Positions 1-5,610 of a stretch of 5,927 nucleotides of DNA are shown here, in pieces. The DNA lies in assembly GCA_031259035.1 (NCBI GenBank), contig JAIRLZ010000203.1:1-5927 (forward strand). Direction: 5' to 3'. The stretch's first letter is position 1; every line of letters starts with the position of its first letter. The notes below the pieces were generated by a model that saw only the letters and a program-made list of their open reading frames with translations, was not told where the DNA came from and did not search any database. Origin of the DNA: Treponema sp. GTDB lineage: Bacteria; Spirochaetota; Spirochaetia; Treponematales; Breznakiellaceae. The translations under genes and the position numbers were made by a program.

Positions 1-1
1 T

Positions 2-43
2 CAATCTATAGCCCCCAAGTCCCGATATTTCTTTAACAAGTGA
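2..43 (+). CDS. Possible C-terminal end of an unidentified gene running in from the left
   Basis: One + strand frame is open from the window edge and ends at a TGA at 41-43, giving a short tail that finishes SRYFFNK. That stop lies directly against the hairpin at 43-79, which is followed by a T-run; this is where an intrinsic terminator of a + strand gene would sit. Only 13 codons are visible, and other frames on both strands are also open here, including a - strand frame ending in KKYRDLGAID at a TGA at 3-1. The assignment is a guess from context, and no function can be given. Confidence 0.2.
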   Translation, partial: QSIAPKSRYFFNK

Positions 44-82
44 GCCTGTTCCAAAACTCGGTTAGTTTTGGAACAGGCTTTT
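43..82 (+). terminator. Strong hairpin followed by TTTT, probable intrinsic terminator
   Basis: Bases 43-58 pair perfectly with 64-79, giving a 16-bp stem with a 5-nt loop (CGGTT). The right arm runs into TTTT at 79-82. The U-tract is on the + strand side only, so this would stop transcription entering from the left. Its core (CTGTTCCAAAACT and its complement) recurs in the hairpin at 151-180, so it may belong to a repeat family as well as act as a terminator. Confidence 0.55.
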
Positions 83-140
83 GGAGAAAATTGCCAATTC
101 TTTATGAGTTTAGCATTTGTGGCTTATCCAATTTTCTCCA
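82..140. repeat. 12-bp inverted repeat enclosing a 35-nt loop
   Basis: TGGAGAAAATTG at 82-93 is the exact reverse complement of CAATTTTCTCCA at 129-140. A further GCCA/TGGC pairing (93-96 with 120-123) is possible just inside. The repeat lies between two hairpins with a common core, so the whole 43-180 block is close to one large nested palindrome. No convincing reading frame is present inside it. It could be the inner terminal repeat of a miniature mobile element or the stem of a structured RNA. Confidence 0.5.
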
Positions 141-150
141 GGGGTAAGAA

Positions 151-180
151 GCTGTTCCAAAACTGAAGTTTTGGAACAGC
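151..180 (-). terminator. Perfect 14-bp palindromic hairpin, candidate terminator of the DUF2156 gene
   Basis: GCTGTTCCAAAACT at 151-164 pairs with AGTTTTGGAACAGC at 167-180 around a 2-nt centre (in practice a TGAA loop). Read on the - strand, the stem is followed by TTCTT, a weak U-rich tail. The - strand gene that ends at 279 lies about 100 nt upstream in that direction, so this hairpin could end its transcript. The + strand side has no T-run. It shares 13 bp of each arm with the hairpin at 43-79. Confidence 0.4.
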
Positions 181-278
181 CTAAAGTCCTCATACTTTAA
201 AACAGACGCTGGCTTGAGATAAAAAGCGCAATAGGCTCCGTGGGGAGTTTGCGGCGCCCGTCGCGGCGGCTGAGGGCG
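181..278. other. Intergenic sequence with no gene seen
   Basis: About 100 nt lie between the hairpin cluster and the end of the DUF2156 gene. There is a possible 6-bp GC stem (254-259 with 274-279) overlapping the stop codon, without a U-tract. Together with the hairpin cluster, this makes roughly 235 nt with no convincing coding sequence at the left of the window. Confidence 0.6.
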
Positions 279-1208
279 CTAGTCGCCGCGAGCGATTTTC
301 CCCATATATTTCCGCACAAAACCTATGGGGCGGTAGGTCATCTTCGCTTGGCGCAGCCCTTCGTCTCCGAGATCCTGTTCGCGGTTGAGGTACACGTAGC
401 GCTCGTCGAGCGAAGCCGCAAAGTTTTGATTGATGTACTGATAGATGCCCTTGTACTCGTCAAGCCCCTTTTCAAAATGGATGCCAAACATGGTTCCATT
501 AGCGAGGCTTTCTCCCAAACACCAGCCCACGGGGTAGTTGTTGATATAATAGATGTTCCCTTGCAAGCCGAGAACGCTGAACAGCTCAAGCGCCTCTTTT
601 GAGGCTGTGTAATCCCCCTCTTCGCCTTTGTCAACTCGCCATCGCTCCAGAATTTTAAGCGCGAGGGAGATTTTGTCTTCCGTGAGTTCCTCAACCTGTG
701 GAATGTACATATTGAGGAATGCGTTCACCAAATTTCGTTTTTTGTGAAATTTCTTGCCGGAAAGCTCGGCGAGATCGGTTCTGAGATAAAGATAATCAAA
801 ATTGTCACGGTCTTCCGTGATCTCAACGCCGCATCGCTCAATAAGCGCTTGGTTCGGCTTCAACACCGAATCCGGGATGCACTTCCAGTAATCGTGCGTC
901 TCAAACAGGGACAAGAGAATTTCTTTAGGGGGCATGAGTGAAGGGGTCTCAAAAAATTTCTTGCCATCCCGCTCTCCTGAGATGATTATGGCATTTCCGC
1001 CGGGCGCGTCCGCAGACGCGGCATGACCTCCGGTCTTATCGGCGTCTTGCGCGAGGCAGAGGTGGTAGGCGTACCGCTTTCTGAACAGATACAAGTTGGC
1101 AAAGGTGAATTCCGATACGCCGTCCGGCAGGCGCGCAAGCAAGGGTTGGATTTCAGCCCGCATGTCAAGGACAAGCGGGGCGAAATCAGGATAACAAGGC
1201 AGTTGCAT
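279..1208 (-). CDS. DUF2156 / phosphatidylglycerol lysyltransferase C-terminal-like domain protein
   Basis: This 309-residue soluble protein matches the DUF2156 (LPG_synthase_C, GNAT-like) family as I recall it. Visible marks are a FTFANLYLFRKRY segment near 34-46, the basic LSGKKFHKKRN at 149-159, the YPVGWCLGE strand at 225-233, and the C-terminal signature YLNREQDLGDEGLRQAKMTY at 273-292 followed by RPIGFVRKY. Residues 54-72 are a Gly/Ala/Asp-rich insertion, probably a surface loop. In the fused MprF enzymes this domain transfers an aminoacyl group from tRNA to lipid. Stand-alone versions have no membrane domain and their substrate is mostly unknown, so no reaction is assigned. It reads away from the Sua5 gene after a 102-nt gap that holds its own promoter and no Shine-Dalgarno. 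The ATG at 1208 is the only sensible start. Confidence 0.85.
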   Translation of the reverse strand: MQLPCYPDFAPLVLDMRAEIQPLLARLPDGVSEFTFANLYLFRKRYAYHLCLAQDADKTGGHAASADAPGGNAIIISGERDGKKFFETPSLMPPKEILLSLFETHDYWKCIPDSVLKPNQALIERCGVEITEDRDNFDYLYLRTDLAELSGKKFHKKRNLVNAFLNMYIPQVEELTEDKISLALKILERWRVDKGEEGDYTASKEALELFSVLGLQGNIYYINNYPVGWCLGESLANGTMFGIHFEKGLDEYKGIYQYINQNFAASLDERYVYLNREQDLGDEGLRQAKMTYRPIGFVRKYMGKIARGD

Positions 1209-1214
1209 GAAAGT

Positions 1215-1243
1215 ACTATACTAATTTATACGCTTTTGGGCAA
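1215..1243 (-). promoter_or_regulatory. Sigma-70-type promoter for the DUF2156 gene, predicted leaderless
   Basis: On the - strand, TTGCCC (1243-1238) and TATAGT (1220-1215) are separated by exactly 17 nt. Only six bases (ACTTTC, 1214-1209) lie between the -10 hexamer and the ATG at 1208-1206, so the normal start of transcription falls on the A of the ATG. There is no Shine-Dalgarno, which fits a leaderless mRNA. The prediction is from sequence only. Confidence 0.5.
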
Positions 1244-1254
1244 CCTCTTTATCG

Positions 1255-1271
1255 AAAAATCCTGCGAGGAT
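1255..1271 (-). terminator. Small hairpin with T-run after the Sua5 gene
   Basis: On the - strand, ATCCT-CGC-AGGAT forms a 5-bp stem with a 3-nt loop, followed directly by TTTT. It lies about 40 nt after the Sua5 stop and about 12 nt before the -35 of the DUF2156 promoter. This placement suits a boundary between two transcripts. The stem is short, so termination may be partial. Confidence 0.35.
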
Positions 1272-1310
1272 GCGCCGCGGGACGCTGGGTGAACATGGGA
1301 AGGCTTCTCC

Positions 1311-2348
1311 TCAATTCCGCTTCGCCGCCGCTCTCGCAAGCCGGTCGTTGATCGCGGCGCCAAGCCCGCTATCCGGCGATTTTTGCGCGTGTATGGCGGA
1401 CGGCTTGCGTTTGTCAATGGTATGCAGGATGTCAAACAGATTCGCCGCGGCTTCAAGGGTTTTGTCCGCCGCCCCCATATCCGCGCCGGCGGCAAGCGTG
1501 AATATACGCTCATCACCGCCCGCGTCGGGCGCGTTCCGCATGTGCCATACGCCGCGTGTTTCCTCGTCAAAGAAAAGGTACGCTTCATCGGAACAAAAGG
1601 AGAGTCTCGCCATGTCGTTGGCGTCGTGCAGAAAGAGCGGCGCGTTCGGCGCGTAATGACTGGCGAGTTGCCCCGGCGAATGGGGCGCATCTTGCGCCGG
1701 AGACCCCATTTCCACATGACCGATAAGCGCCTCAATCGCCTCGCGTAGGGCGCCGCCCGGTCGCAAGATACGCGCCGGCTCTTCCGTAAGGTCAAGCACC
1801 GTAGACTCGACGCCTATGCCCGCGCTTCCGCCGTCAATGATGAAATCAACCCGCTCGCCCAACTGCTCTTGTACGTGGACGGCTTTTGTCGGGCTTAAAT
1901 AGCCGAACGGATTTGCGCTTGGAGCCGCGATGGCGCCGGTTGAATAGCGGATGAGTTTTTGGGCCGCGGGGTGGGAGGGGAACCGCGCCGCAACCGTTGG
2001 CAAACCGCTTGTCGCCAAATCGGGGACAGCCGGTTGTTTCGGCAACACCAGCGTAAGGGGGCCGGGCCACAGCTTCCGGCATAGCGCCCAGAGTTTTGCC
2101 CGCGCAGAGGGAGGGAGGCTTCCGGCATTTGCGACCATATCCAGCGAGTCCACATCGGCGATGTGTACGATGAGCGGATCAAAACGCGGCCTTCGCTTCG
2201 CCTCAAAAATTCGCGCCAGAGCGGAAACGTTAAAGGCGTCGCCGCCCAGTCCATACACGGTCTCTGTGGGAAAAGCCGCCAGCCGCCCCGCCTTGATCGC
2301 TTCGGCGGCGATGCGGATGTCTTCATCGCCGCTTGTAAGCATACGCAT
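1311..2348 (-). CDS. L-threonylcarbamoyladenylate synthase, Sua5 type
   Basis: The product makes threonylcarbamoyl-AMP from threonine, bicarbonate and ATP in the cytoplasm; this is the first step of the t6A modification at position 37 of ANN-decoding tRNAs. With the chosen start it is 345 residues. The YrdC domain fills about 8-210, with FPTETVYGLG at 26-35, KRRP at 51-54, DPLIVHI at 57-63, the APSANPFG loop at 142-149 and GVESTVLDL at 179-187. The linker SPGQLASHYAP at 224-234 leads to the Sua5 C-terminal domain, which ends with GLGAAINDRLARAA. This is therefore the long Sua5 form, not the short TsaC form. The frame is open upstream to 2417, but that part overlaps CorA. The ATG at 2348 lies 2 nt after the CorA stop and has GGTGG at 8 nt; a second ATG at 2342 is also possible. 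The tight spacing implies co-transcription with CorA. Confidence 0.92.
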   Translation of the reverse strand: MRMLTSGDEDIRIAAEAIKAGRLAAFPTETVYGLGGDAFNVSALARIFEAKRRPRFDPLIVHIADVDSLDMVANAGSLPPSARAKLWALCRKLWPGPLTLVLPKQPAVPDLATSGLPTVAARFPSHPAAQKLIRYSTGAIAAPSANPFGYLSPTKAVHVQEQLGERVDFIIDGGSAGIGVESTVLDLTEEPARILRPGGALREAIEALIGHVEMGSPAQDAPHSPGQLASHYAPNAPLFLHDANDMARLSFCSDEAYLFFDEETRGVWHMRNAPDAGGDERIFTLAAGADMGAADKTLEAAANLFDILHTIDKRKPSAIHAQKSPDSGLGAAINDRLARAAAKRN

Positions 2349-2350
2349 TT

Positions 2351-3325
2351 TTACAGCCACCGCCTCCGCTTGAAAAAGATCAGCATCCCTATGGCAATAG
2401 CGGCCATCACCCCCCACACGGCGAAATATGCGTAACGCCAGTCGAGTTCGGGCATAAACCTGAAATTCATGCCGTAAACGCCGGCGATAAACGTCAACGG
2501 AATGAAAATGGTTGAAATAATGGTAAGCACCTTCATCACCTTGTTCATACGGGTTGATATGGTGGCGAGGTTGATTTCCATGATGCCCGCAAGGAGTTCG
2601 CGGCAGTTCTCCACGGTTTCGGCGGCTTGCATCACATTGTCGTGCAGGTCTTTGAGGAAGGGTTTCAGTTCTGGGTTTATGAGCGGCGATTCCAGATGCA
2701 TAAGCGCCGCAAGGCTTTCACGCAAGGGCGACACCACCCGTTTTACGCGGATAAGGTTTTGTTTCACCTTTTGAAAATCGGGCATGAGCGATTCATCGGT
2801 CTCGTCAAACGCCCGTTCCTCAAATTCATCTATAGTGCCGGTTAAATCGTCTAAAATCACGTAATACTCGTCAATGATGGAATCCATTATCGCGTACGCA
2901 AGGTAATCCGCGCCTGACCTGCGGATTTTGCCGGCGTCGCCCAGAATGCGGCGCCGTATCGGATCAAATGAATCGCCCGGCAACTCCTGAAAAGTGATAA
3001 CCGTGTCCTCCGTAAGAATTACGCTTATCTGCTCAAACCTGTTTTCCTCGCCGCACGAGCGGTTCACCACTTTAAATGTGATAAAGATATACCGTTCAAA
3101 ATCTTCAACCTTGGGTCTCTGCCCGACATCCCGAATATCTTCCACGGTAAGCGGATGAATACGGTACAGTTCCGCCAGTTTGTTTATGGACGCGGCGTCC
3201 TCAAGCCCGTCGACATTGATCCACGTGACGCCGGAAAATCCGCGCCGCGTCAACACCCCTTCAATGGTTTCGGCGTTTTGCCGCCGCGCGCCATCATGGT
3301 TGTACTCAATAATAGAAAAATGCAT
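2351..3325 (-). CDS. corA: CorA family magnesium/divalent metal transporter
   Basis: CorA proteins are pentameric inner-membrane channels for Mg2+ (some carry Co2+ or Zn2+). The 324-residue product has the full family layout: an acidic cytoplasmic N-terminal domain (about 1-180), a long helical stalk (about 180-265), TM1 near 266-284 ending in the YGMNF signature (GMN at 285-287), the MPEL loop at 291-294, TM2 near 299-318, and a basic tail KRRRWL facing the cytoplasm. The open frame extends to 3424, but that part lies inside the upstream gene. The ATG at 3325 is preferred because GAGG sits 6 nt before it. The ATGs at 3337 (overlapping the upstream TGA as ATGA) and 3331 are alternatives. The overlap suggests translational coupling to the membrane protein upstream. 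Metal preference cannot be read from the sequence. Confidence 0.93.
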   Translation of the reverse strand: MHFSIIEYNHDGARRQNAETIEGVLTRRGFSGVTWINVDGLEDAASINKLAELYRIHPLTVEDIRDVGQRPKVEDFERYIFITFKVVNRSCGEENRFEQISVILTEDTVITFQELPGDSFDPIRRRILGDAGKIRRSGADYLAYAIMDSIIDEYYVILDDLTGTIDEFEERAFDETDESLMPDFQKVKQNLIRVKRVVSPLRESLAALMHLESPLINPELKPFLKDLHDNVMQAAETVENCRELLAGIMEINLATISTRMNKVMKVLTIISTIFIPLTFIAGVYGMNFRFMPELDWRYAYFAVWGVMAAIAIGMLIFFKRRRWL

Positions 3326-3333
3326 GTCCATCC

Positions 3334-4167
3334 TCATAACCAAAGGTACACGCTGTGCAGCCTGGCGCTCACAAGCCACGTGCCTGTTCCAAGAAACAGC
3401 GTCCCAAGTATGGGCGCGACCCATGTGTCCGCGTTGAGCAGAAAACTCCGCCCTATGAACGCCAGCAAAACGCCGGCGCTGATGAAAAGGTACATGGCGC
3501 TCCCTCTGGTCAATGCGGAAATGAGAAAGCTCGTGAGCGTAATCGCCGCGACGCTCATTTCAATGGGTTTGAAGAGCTTTGAATAACCGTTTGTCACATT
3601 AAGCGCGGTGTTCCACGAAAAACCGTCAATGGGCGCTTCAACGGCGAATATGACGCTGACCGATACAAGTATAATAATAGTGTATTTTTGTTCCTGAGCG
3701 TTAAAGCCCGTAGCGTAAACGCTTGCCGCAAGCAATGAAAAAACGCCGAGATGCCGTCCGAAAAACAGCATTCTGCCGGCGGCGCCTATGTATATGCTGG
3801 AAAGCTCTTTGACATTGGCAAAGGGAATCATCACGCGGCAGGCTTCAAAGGAAAAAGACAAAACAAAGAAGCCAAAGTACAGTATTTCAGGAGATTCGGT
3901 TTTCTCAAAAAAACGGTAAATGTGTATAATAGCCGCAAGCGCATACACCGCCGATATGATTATTGAGGCGAAAACTCCGTACGCCGAAGGGCGCGAAAGG
4001 TTTTGGATGAGTCCGGAGGGTCTTTGAACCGCGCCTTCAACCACTGCCGGATACGTCGGCGGATCAACACGGAACATAACCGCCGATGAAGCCGCAACCG
4101 CCGTGAGCGCCAACACCGCGACGCACAGTCCGATTTTGAAGAATGCGTTTCTTTCTTTCAATGTCAT
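3334..4167 (-). CDS. Multipass membrane protein of unknown function
   Basis: I do not recognise this 277-residue protein. It has a hydrophobic N-terminal helix (about 12-31), a probable extracytoplasmic segment of about 30 residues rich in Pro and Val, then roughly seven more hydrophobic helices near 63-84, 95-112, 137-153, 161-178, 203-220, 223-243 and 249-267. An N-terminal anchor, a short outside segment and seven helices recall the membrane part of 7TM sensor proteins, but no kinase, cyclase or other output domain is fused to it. The conserved-looking SFEACRVMIPF (about 106-116) and GRMLFFGRHLG (131-141) segments may mark the family. It is the first gene of the operon with CorA and Sua5, and its stop overlaps a potential CorA ATG. 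A link to metal sensing or to CorA assembly is inference from position only. Confidence 0.7.
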   Translation of the reverse strand: MTLKERNAFFKIGLCVAVLALTAVAASSAVMFRVDPPTYPAVVEGAVQRPSGLIQNLSRPSAYGVFASIIISAVYALAAIIHIYRFFEKTESPEILYFGFFVLSFSFEACRVMIPFANVKELSSIYIGAAGRMLFFGRHLGVFSLLAASVYATGFNAQEQKYTIIILVSVSVIFAVEAPIDGFSWNTALNVTNGYSKLFKPIEMSVAAITLTSFLISALTRGSAMYLFISAGVLLAFIGRSFLLNADTWVAPILGTLFLGTGTWLVSARLHSVYLWL

Positions 4168-4170
4168 GTC

Positions 4171-4199
4171 TTGATAGTACTCAATTGCGGGCTTATTTT
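4171..4199 (+). promoter_or_regulatory. Promoter of the divergent lipoprotein gene
   Basis: TTGATA at 4171-4176 and TATTTT at 4194-4199 are spaced by 17 nt, predicting a start of transcription near 4206 and a leader of about 55 nt. Its -35 shares bases 4174-4176 with the -10 of the minus-strand promoter, and its -10 shares 4197-4199 with the minus-strand -35. Two polymerases could not occupy the site together. Confidence 0.45.
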
Positions 4200-4202
4200 C
4201 AA
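4174..4202 (-). promoter_or_regulatory. Promoter of the membrane protein-corA-sua5 operon, predicted leaderless
   Basis: On the - strand, TTGAAA (4202-4197) and TACTAT (4179-4174) are spaced by exactly 17 nt. Six bases (CAAGAC) separate the -10 from the ATG at 4167-4165, so transcription would begin at the ATG itself. No Shine-Dalgarno precedes that ATG. The geometry is the same as for the DUF2156 promoter. The elements overlap those of the opposing + strand promoter. Confidence 0.55.
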
Positions 4203-4261
4203 TATGCCCGTAACTATGCGTTCAAAAACTTGTTATTCTTGTTATGGAAAAAGCTGATATA

Positions 4262-5011
4262 ATGAAACATAAACCGGCGCTTGCGGCGCTTGGGCTGGTG
4301 GCGCTTGCGCTTGCCTGCGCGTCCTGTTCGGGACGAATCACCGGCATCTTGCGGGAAGACGGCTCCGCCGATATAACAATTCAGAGCGCCGCGCTGCCAT
4401 CGGCAGCGGCGCTCATAAACGCGGCGTCTGGAAACGCGGACTCCATTCTTGACGCGCAAACTATCGCCCGGTCTTTGCGGAACGCCCGTGGCGTCAAAGC
4501 GGTGTCCATGCGCAATATAACGCCGTCAAGCATAGATGGAAGCGTAAGCGTCTCGCAGGCGAACGATTTTCTCACGCCGCTTGGCGGACAAACGCAACGG
4601 CTCATCACGTACGAACAAACAAGCGGCGGCGGGCGGCTTTCCATTGAGCTGAATCGCGCGACCGCCCCGCAATTCGCGAGCCTCCTGTCACCCGACGCGG
4701 AAGATTACCTTTCCTGCCTCATGGCACCCGGTCTGACAACGGACTGGCAGTACATCCAGACCAAAGCCGAATATATACGGCAGCTCAAGGCGACTTATAA
4801 CACGCTCAGAAACAACAGAGGACTCGGCAATGCGCTCGCGTCTGAGCTTGAAAGCGCGGCCTTCAGCCTTGCCCTTGACTTTCCGGGCGCCATCCGTTCC
4901 GTCCAGGGCGGGACGTTCTCCGGCGCGCGCGCGGAATTCACGGTCCCGGTGATCGACCTTTTGACATTGGAAAAACCTCTCGTGTACGAGGTGGTATGGG
5001 AGAGGGAATGA
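4262..5011 (+). CDS. Lipoprotein of unknown function
   Basis: The 249-residue product begins MKHKPALAAL, followed by a hydrophobic stretch and two candidate lipid-attachment cysteines (C19 and C22 in ALACASCSG). Spirochaete lipoboxes are loose, so either could be used; C22 looks slightly better because it has Ser at -1. The mature part is soluble, starting with RITGILREDGSADITIQ, a beta-rich pattern that faintly recalls LppM-like lipoproteins. I could not assign a family. It is probably exported and anchored to a membrane. The ATG at 4244 adds six residues with two acidic ones ahead of the signal peptide, so 4262 is preferred, although neither has a good Shine-Dalgarno. The gene is divergent from the corA operon and shares an overlapping promoter region with it. 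No terminator with a U-tract is seen after its TGA. Confidence 0.75.
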   Translation: MKHKPALAALGLVALALACASCSGRITGILREDGSADITIQSAALPSAAALINAASGNADSILDAQTIARSLRNARGVKAVSMRNITPSSIDGSVSVSQANDFLTPLGGQTQRLITYEQTSGGGRLSIELNRATAPQFASLLSPDAEDYLSCLMAPGLTTDWQYIQTKAEYIRQLKATYNTLRNNRGLGNALASELESAAFSLALDFPGAIRSVQGGTFSGARAEFTVPVIDLLTLEKPLVYEVVWERE

Positions 5012-5017
5012 GGGCGT

Positions 5018-5218
5018 TTTTCGCGCTCAAAAAAACAAAAGTATGATTTGGAAGCCTGCCGCGCCGCGGGAGGACTGATAGATTGGGAGGCGGGCGATAG
5101 GAGCGCTGAAACTTTGGAAAAATTAGTTTTCCGGCTCGCCGAATTCAAGGTCAACATGTATTGCGCCGACCGGTGGGAATCCTATGTGTGCCGTAAAGGG
5201 CGACCGCACACTTGTTTG
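5018..5218 (+). pseudogene. Remnant of an IS1-family transposase
   Basis: The + strand frame after the lipoprotein stop encodes a piece resembling the middle of IS1-family transposases: SKKQKYDLEAC, then GGLIDWEAGDRSAETLEKLV, then MYCADRWESYV. The WEAGDR and D-W-Y segments match the catalytic-core region as I recall it, and the KGRPHT that follows may correspond to the usual GKAHT. The N-terminal zinc-ribbon part, the upstream catalytic segment and the C-terminal E/NN...RF region are missing. No start codon or ribosome binding site is convincing, and no terminal inverted repeats were found. It is a dead fragment, not an active element. The remnant happens to be in frame with the preceding lipoprotein, separated only by that gene's TGA. 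Confidence 0.6.
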
Positions 5219-5465
5219 CGCCTTCAGGTCGGGGTAGTTCATTTACGAGCGGCGCCTCTTTGCCGCAACGGGACGCGGGCGCGCCGCTGGAGTTTGCATT
5301 GAAATGCCGGGCGTTTGGCGCCGATGCTTCCGAAGGAACGGCGTGGACTATCAAGAACGGGCTGTACAAGGCCCCGGACGACGCGCCGGAGCTTGACGGA
5401 GCCGGAGTTCGATGAAGACGGCGCTCCCGCCGGAGAAGAAGGGCGCGGAAACCGTCATTAAATAA
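5197..5465 (+). pseudogene. Frame-broken C-terminal remnant of an unidentified protein
   Basis: From 5197 one frame reads through APLEFALKCRAF and GTAWTIKNGLYKAPDD to a TGA at 5413-5415. The next frame then gives a protein-like stretch EFDEDGAPAGEE (from 5405), and the third frame ends KKGAETVIK at a TAA at 5463-5465. Three consecutive protein-like pieces in different frames suggest a gene tail with at least two frameshifts, though the order of events is inference. The acidic PDDAPELD / EFDEDG composition is typical of a secreted or surface protein tail. No family is recognised. It follows directly on the IS1-like fragment, which fits insertion and later decay. Confidence 0.35.
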
Positions 5466-5480
5466 GGCGCCTGACACCTT

Positions 5481-5524
5481 TACGCCGCGTAAAAATTATG
5501 AAAATTTCTGTCGCGGCGTATTTA
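5481..5524 (+). terminator. 9-bp inverted repeat with AT-rich loop, possible terminator
   Basis: TACGCCGCG at 5481-5489 pairs perfectly with CGCGGCGTA at 5512-5520. The 22-nt loop is AT-rich and itself holds AAATT/AATTT. The right arm is followed by TTTACATT, a weak U-rich tail. It would separate the decayed region from the next gene. The right arm also abuts the -35 of the lipoprotein promoter, so it could be a regulatory site instead. Confidence 0.35.
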
Positions 5525-5548
5525 CATTCGTGTATTTTGTGCTATACT
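5521..5548 (+). promoter_or_regulatory. Strong promoter of the poly-C lipoprotein gene
   Basis: TTTACA at 5521-5526 and TATACT at 5543-5548 are 16 nt apart. TG at 5540-5541 makes the -10 an extended one (TGCTATACT). Transcription is predicted from about 5555, giving a leader of about 55 nt before the ATG at 5611. Confidence 0.6.
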
Positions 5549-5610
5549 ATCGTAGACGATGGCTCCGCGTCGGCATGGGGCGGGGAGCGGCTGTTTTTGA
5601 GGAGAGCGTT

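Noticed and set aside
1..130. Minus-strand open frame ending KKYRDLGAID at the left edge
   Set aside because: It runs through both arms of the 43-79 hairpin, lacks an ATG and opens at a TAA near 128. It is probably a chance open frame, though a gene remnant cannot be fully excluded.
254..279. GCGCCC / GGGCGC stem at the end of the DUF2156 gene
   Set aside because: The stem is 6 bp with a 14-nt loop and no U-tract follows on the - strand; the sequence is locally GC-rich enough for this by chance.
240..602. Long open frame on the + strand opposite the end of the DUF2156 gene
   Set aside because: It is antisense to a well-supported family protein and has no ribosome site; high-GC codon use on the other strand explains the openness. 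The same applies to the other open frames antisense to Sua5, CorA and the membrane protein.
4258..4263. TATAAT hexamer directly at the lipoprotein start
   Set aside because: It would start transcription inside the signal peptide region with no later usable ATG, and there is no -35 at 16-18 nt. The TTGATA-17-TATTTT pair fits better.
5011..5027. Hairpin-like GAGGGCG / CGCGCTC after the lipoprotein stop
   Set aside because: It has a central G-G mismatch and is followed by a run of A, not T, on the + strand, so it is not a terminator for the lipoprotein gene.
5562..5598. Possible attenuator in the poly-C lipoprotein leader (GCTCC / GGAGC then TTTTT)
   Set aside because: The stem is only 5 bp with a 17-nt loop, and the T-run begins 5 nt after the stem. 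It is too weak to call a terminator or riboswitch.
5530..5610. Upstream extension of the poly-C lipoprotein frame to 5530
   Set aside because: The extension overlaps the promoter -10 region and would bury the signal peptide; the ATG at 5611 has a clear AGGAG site.
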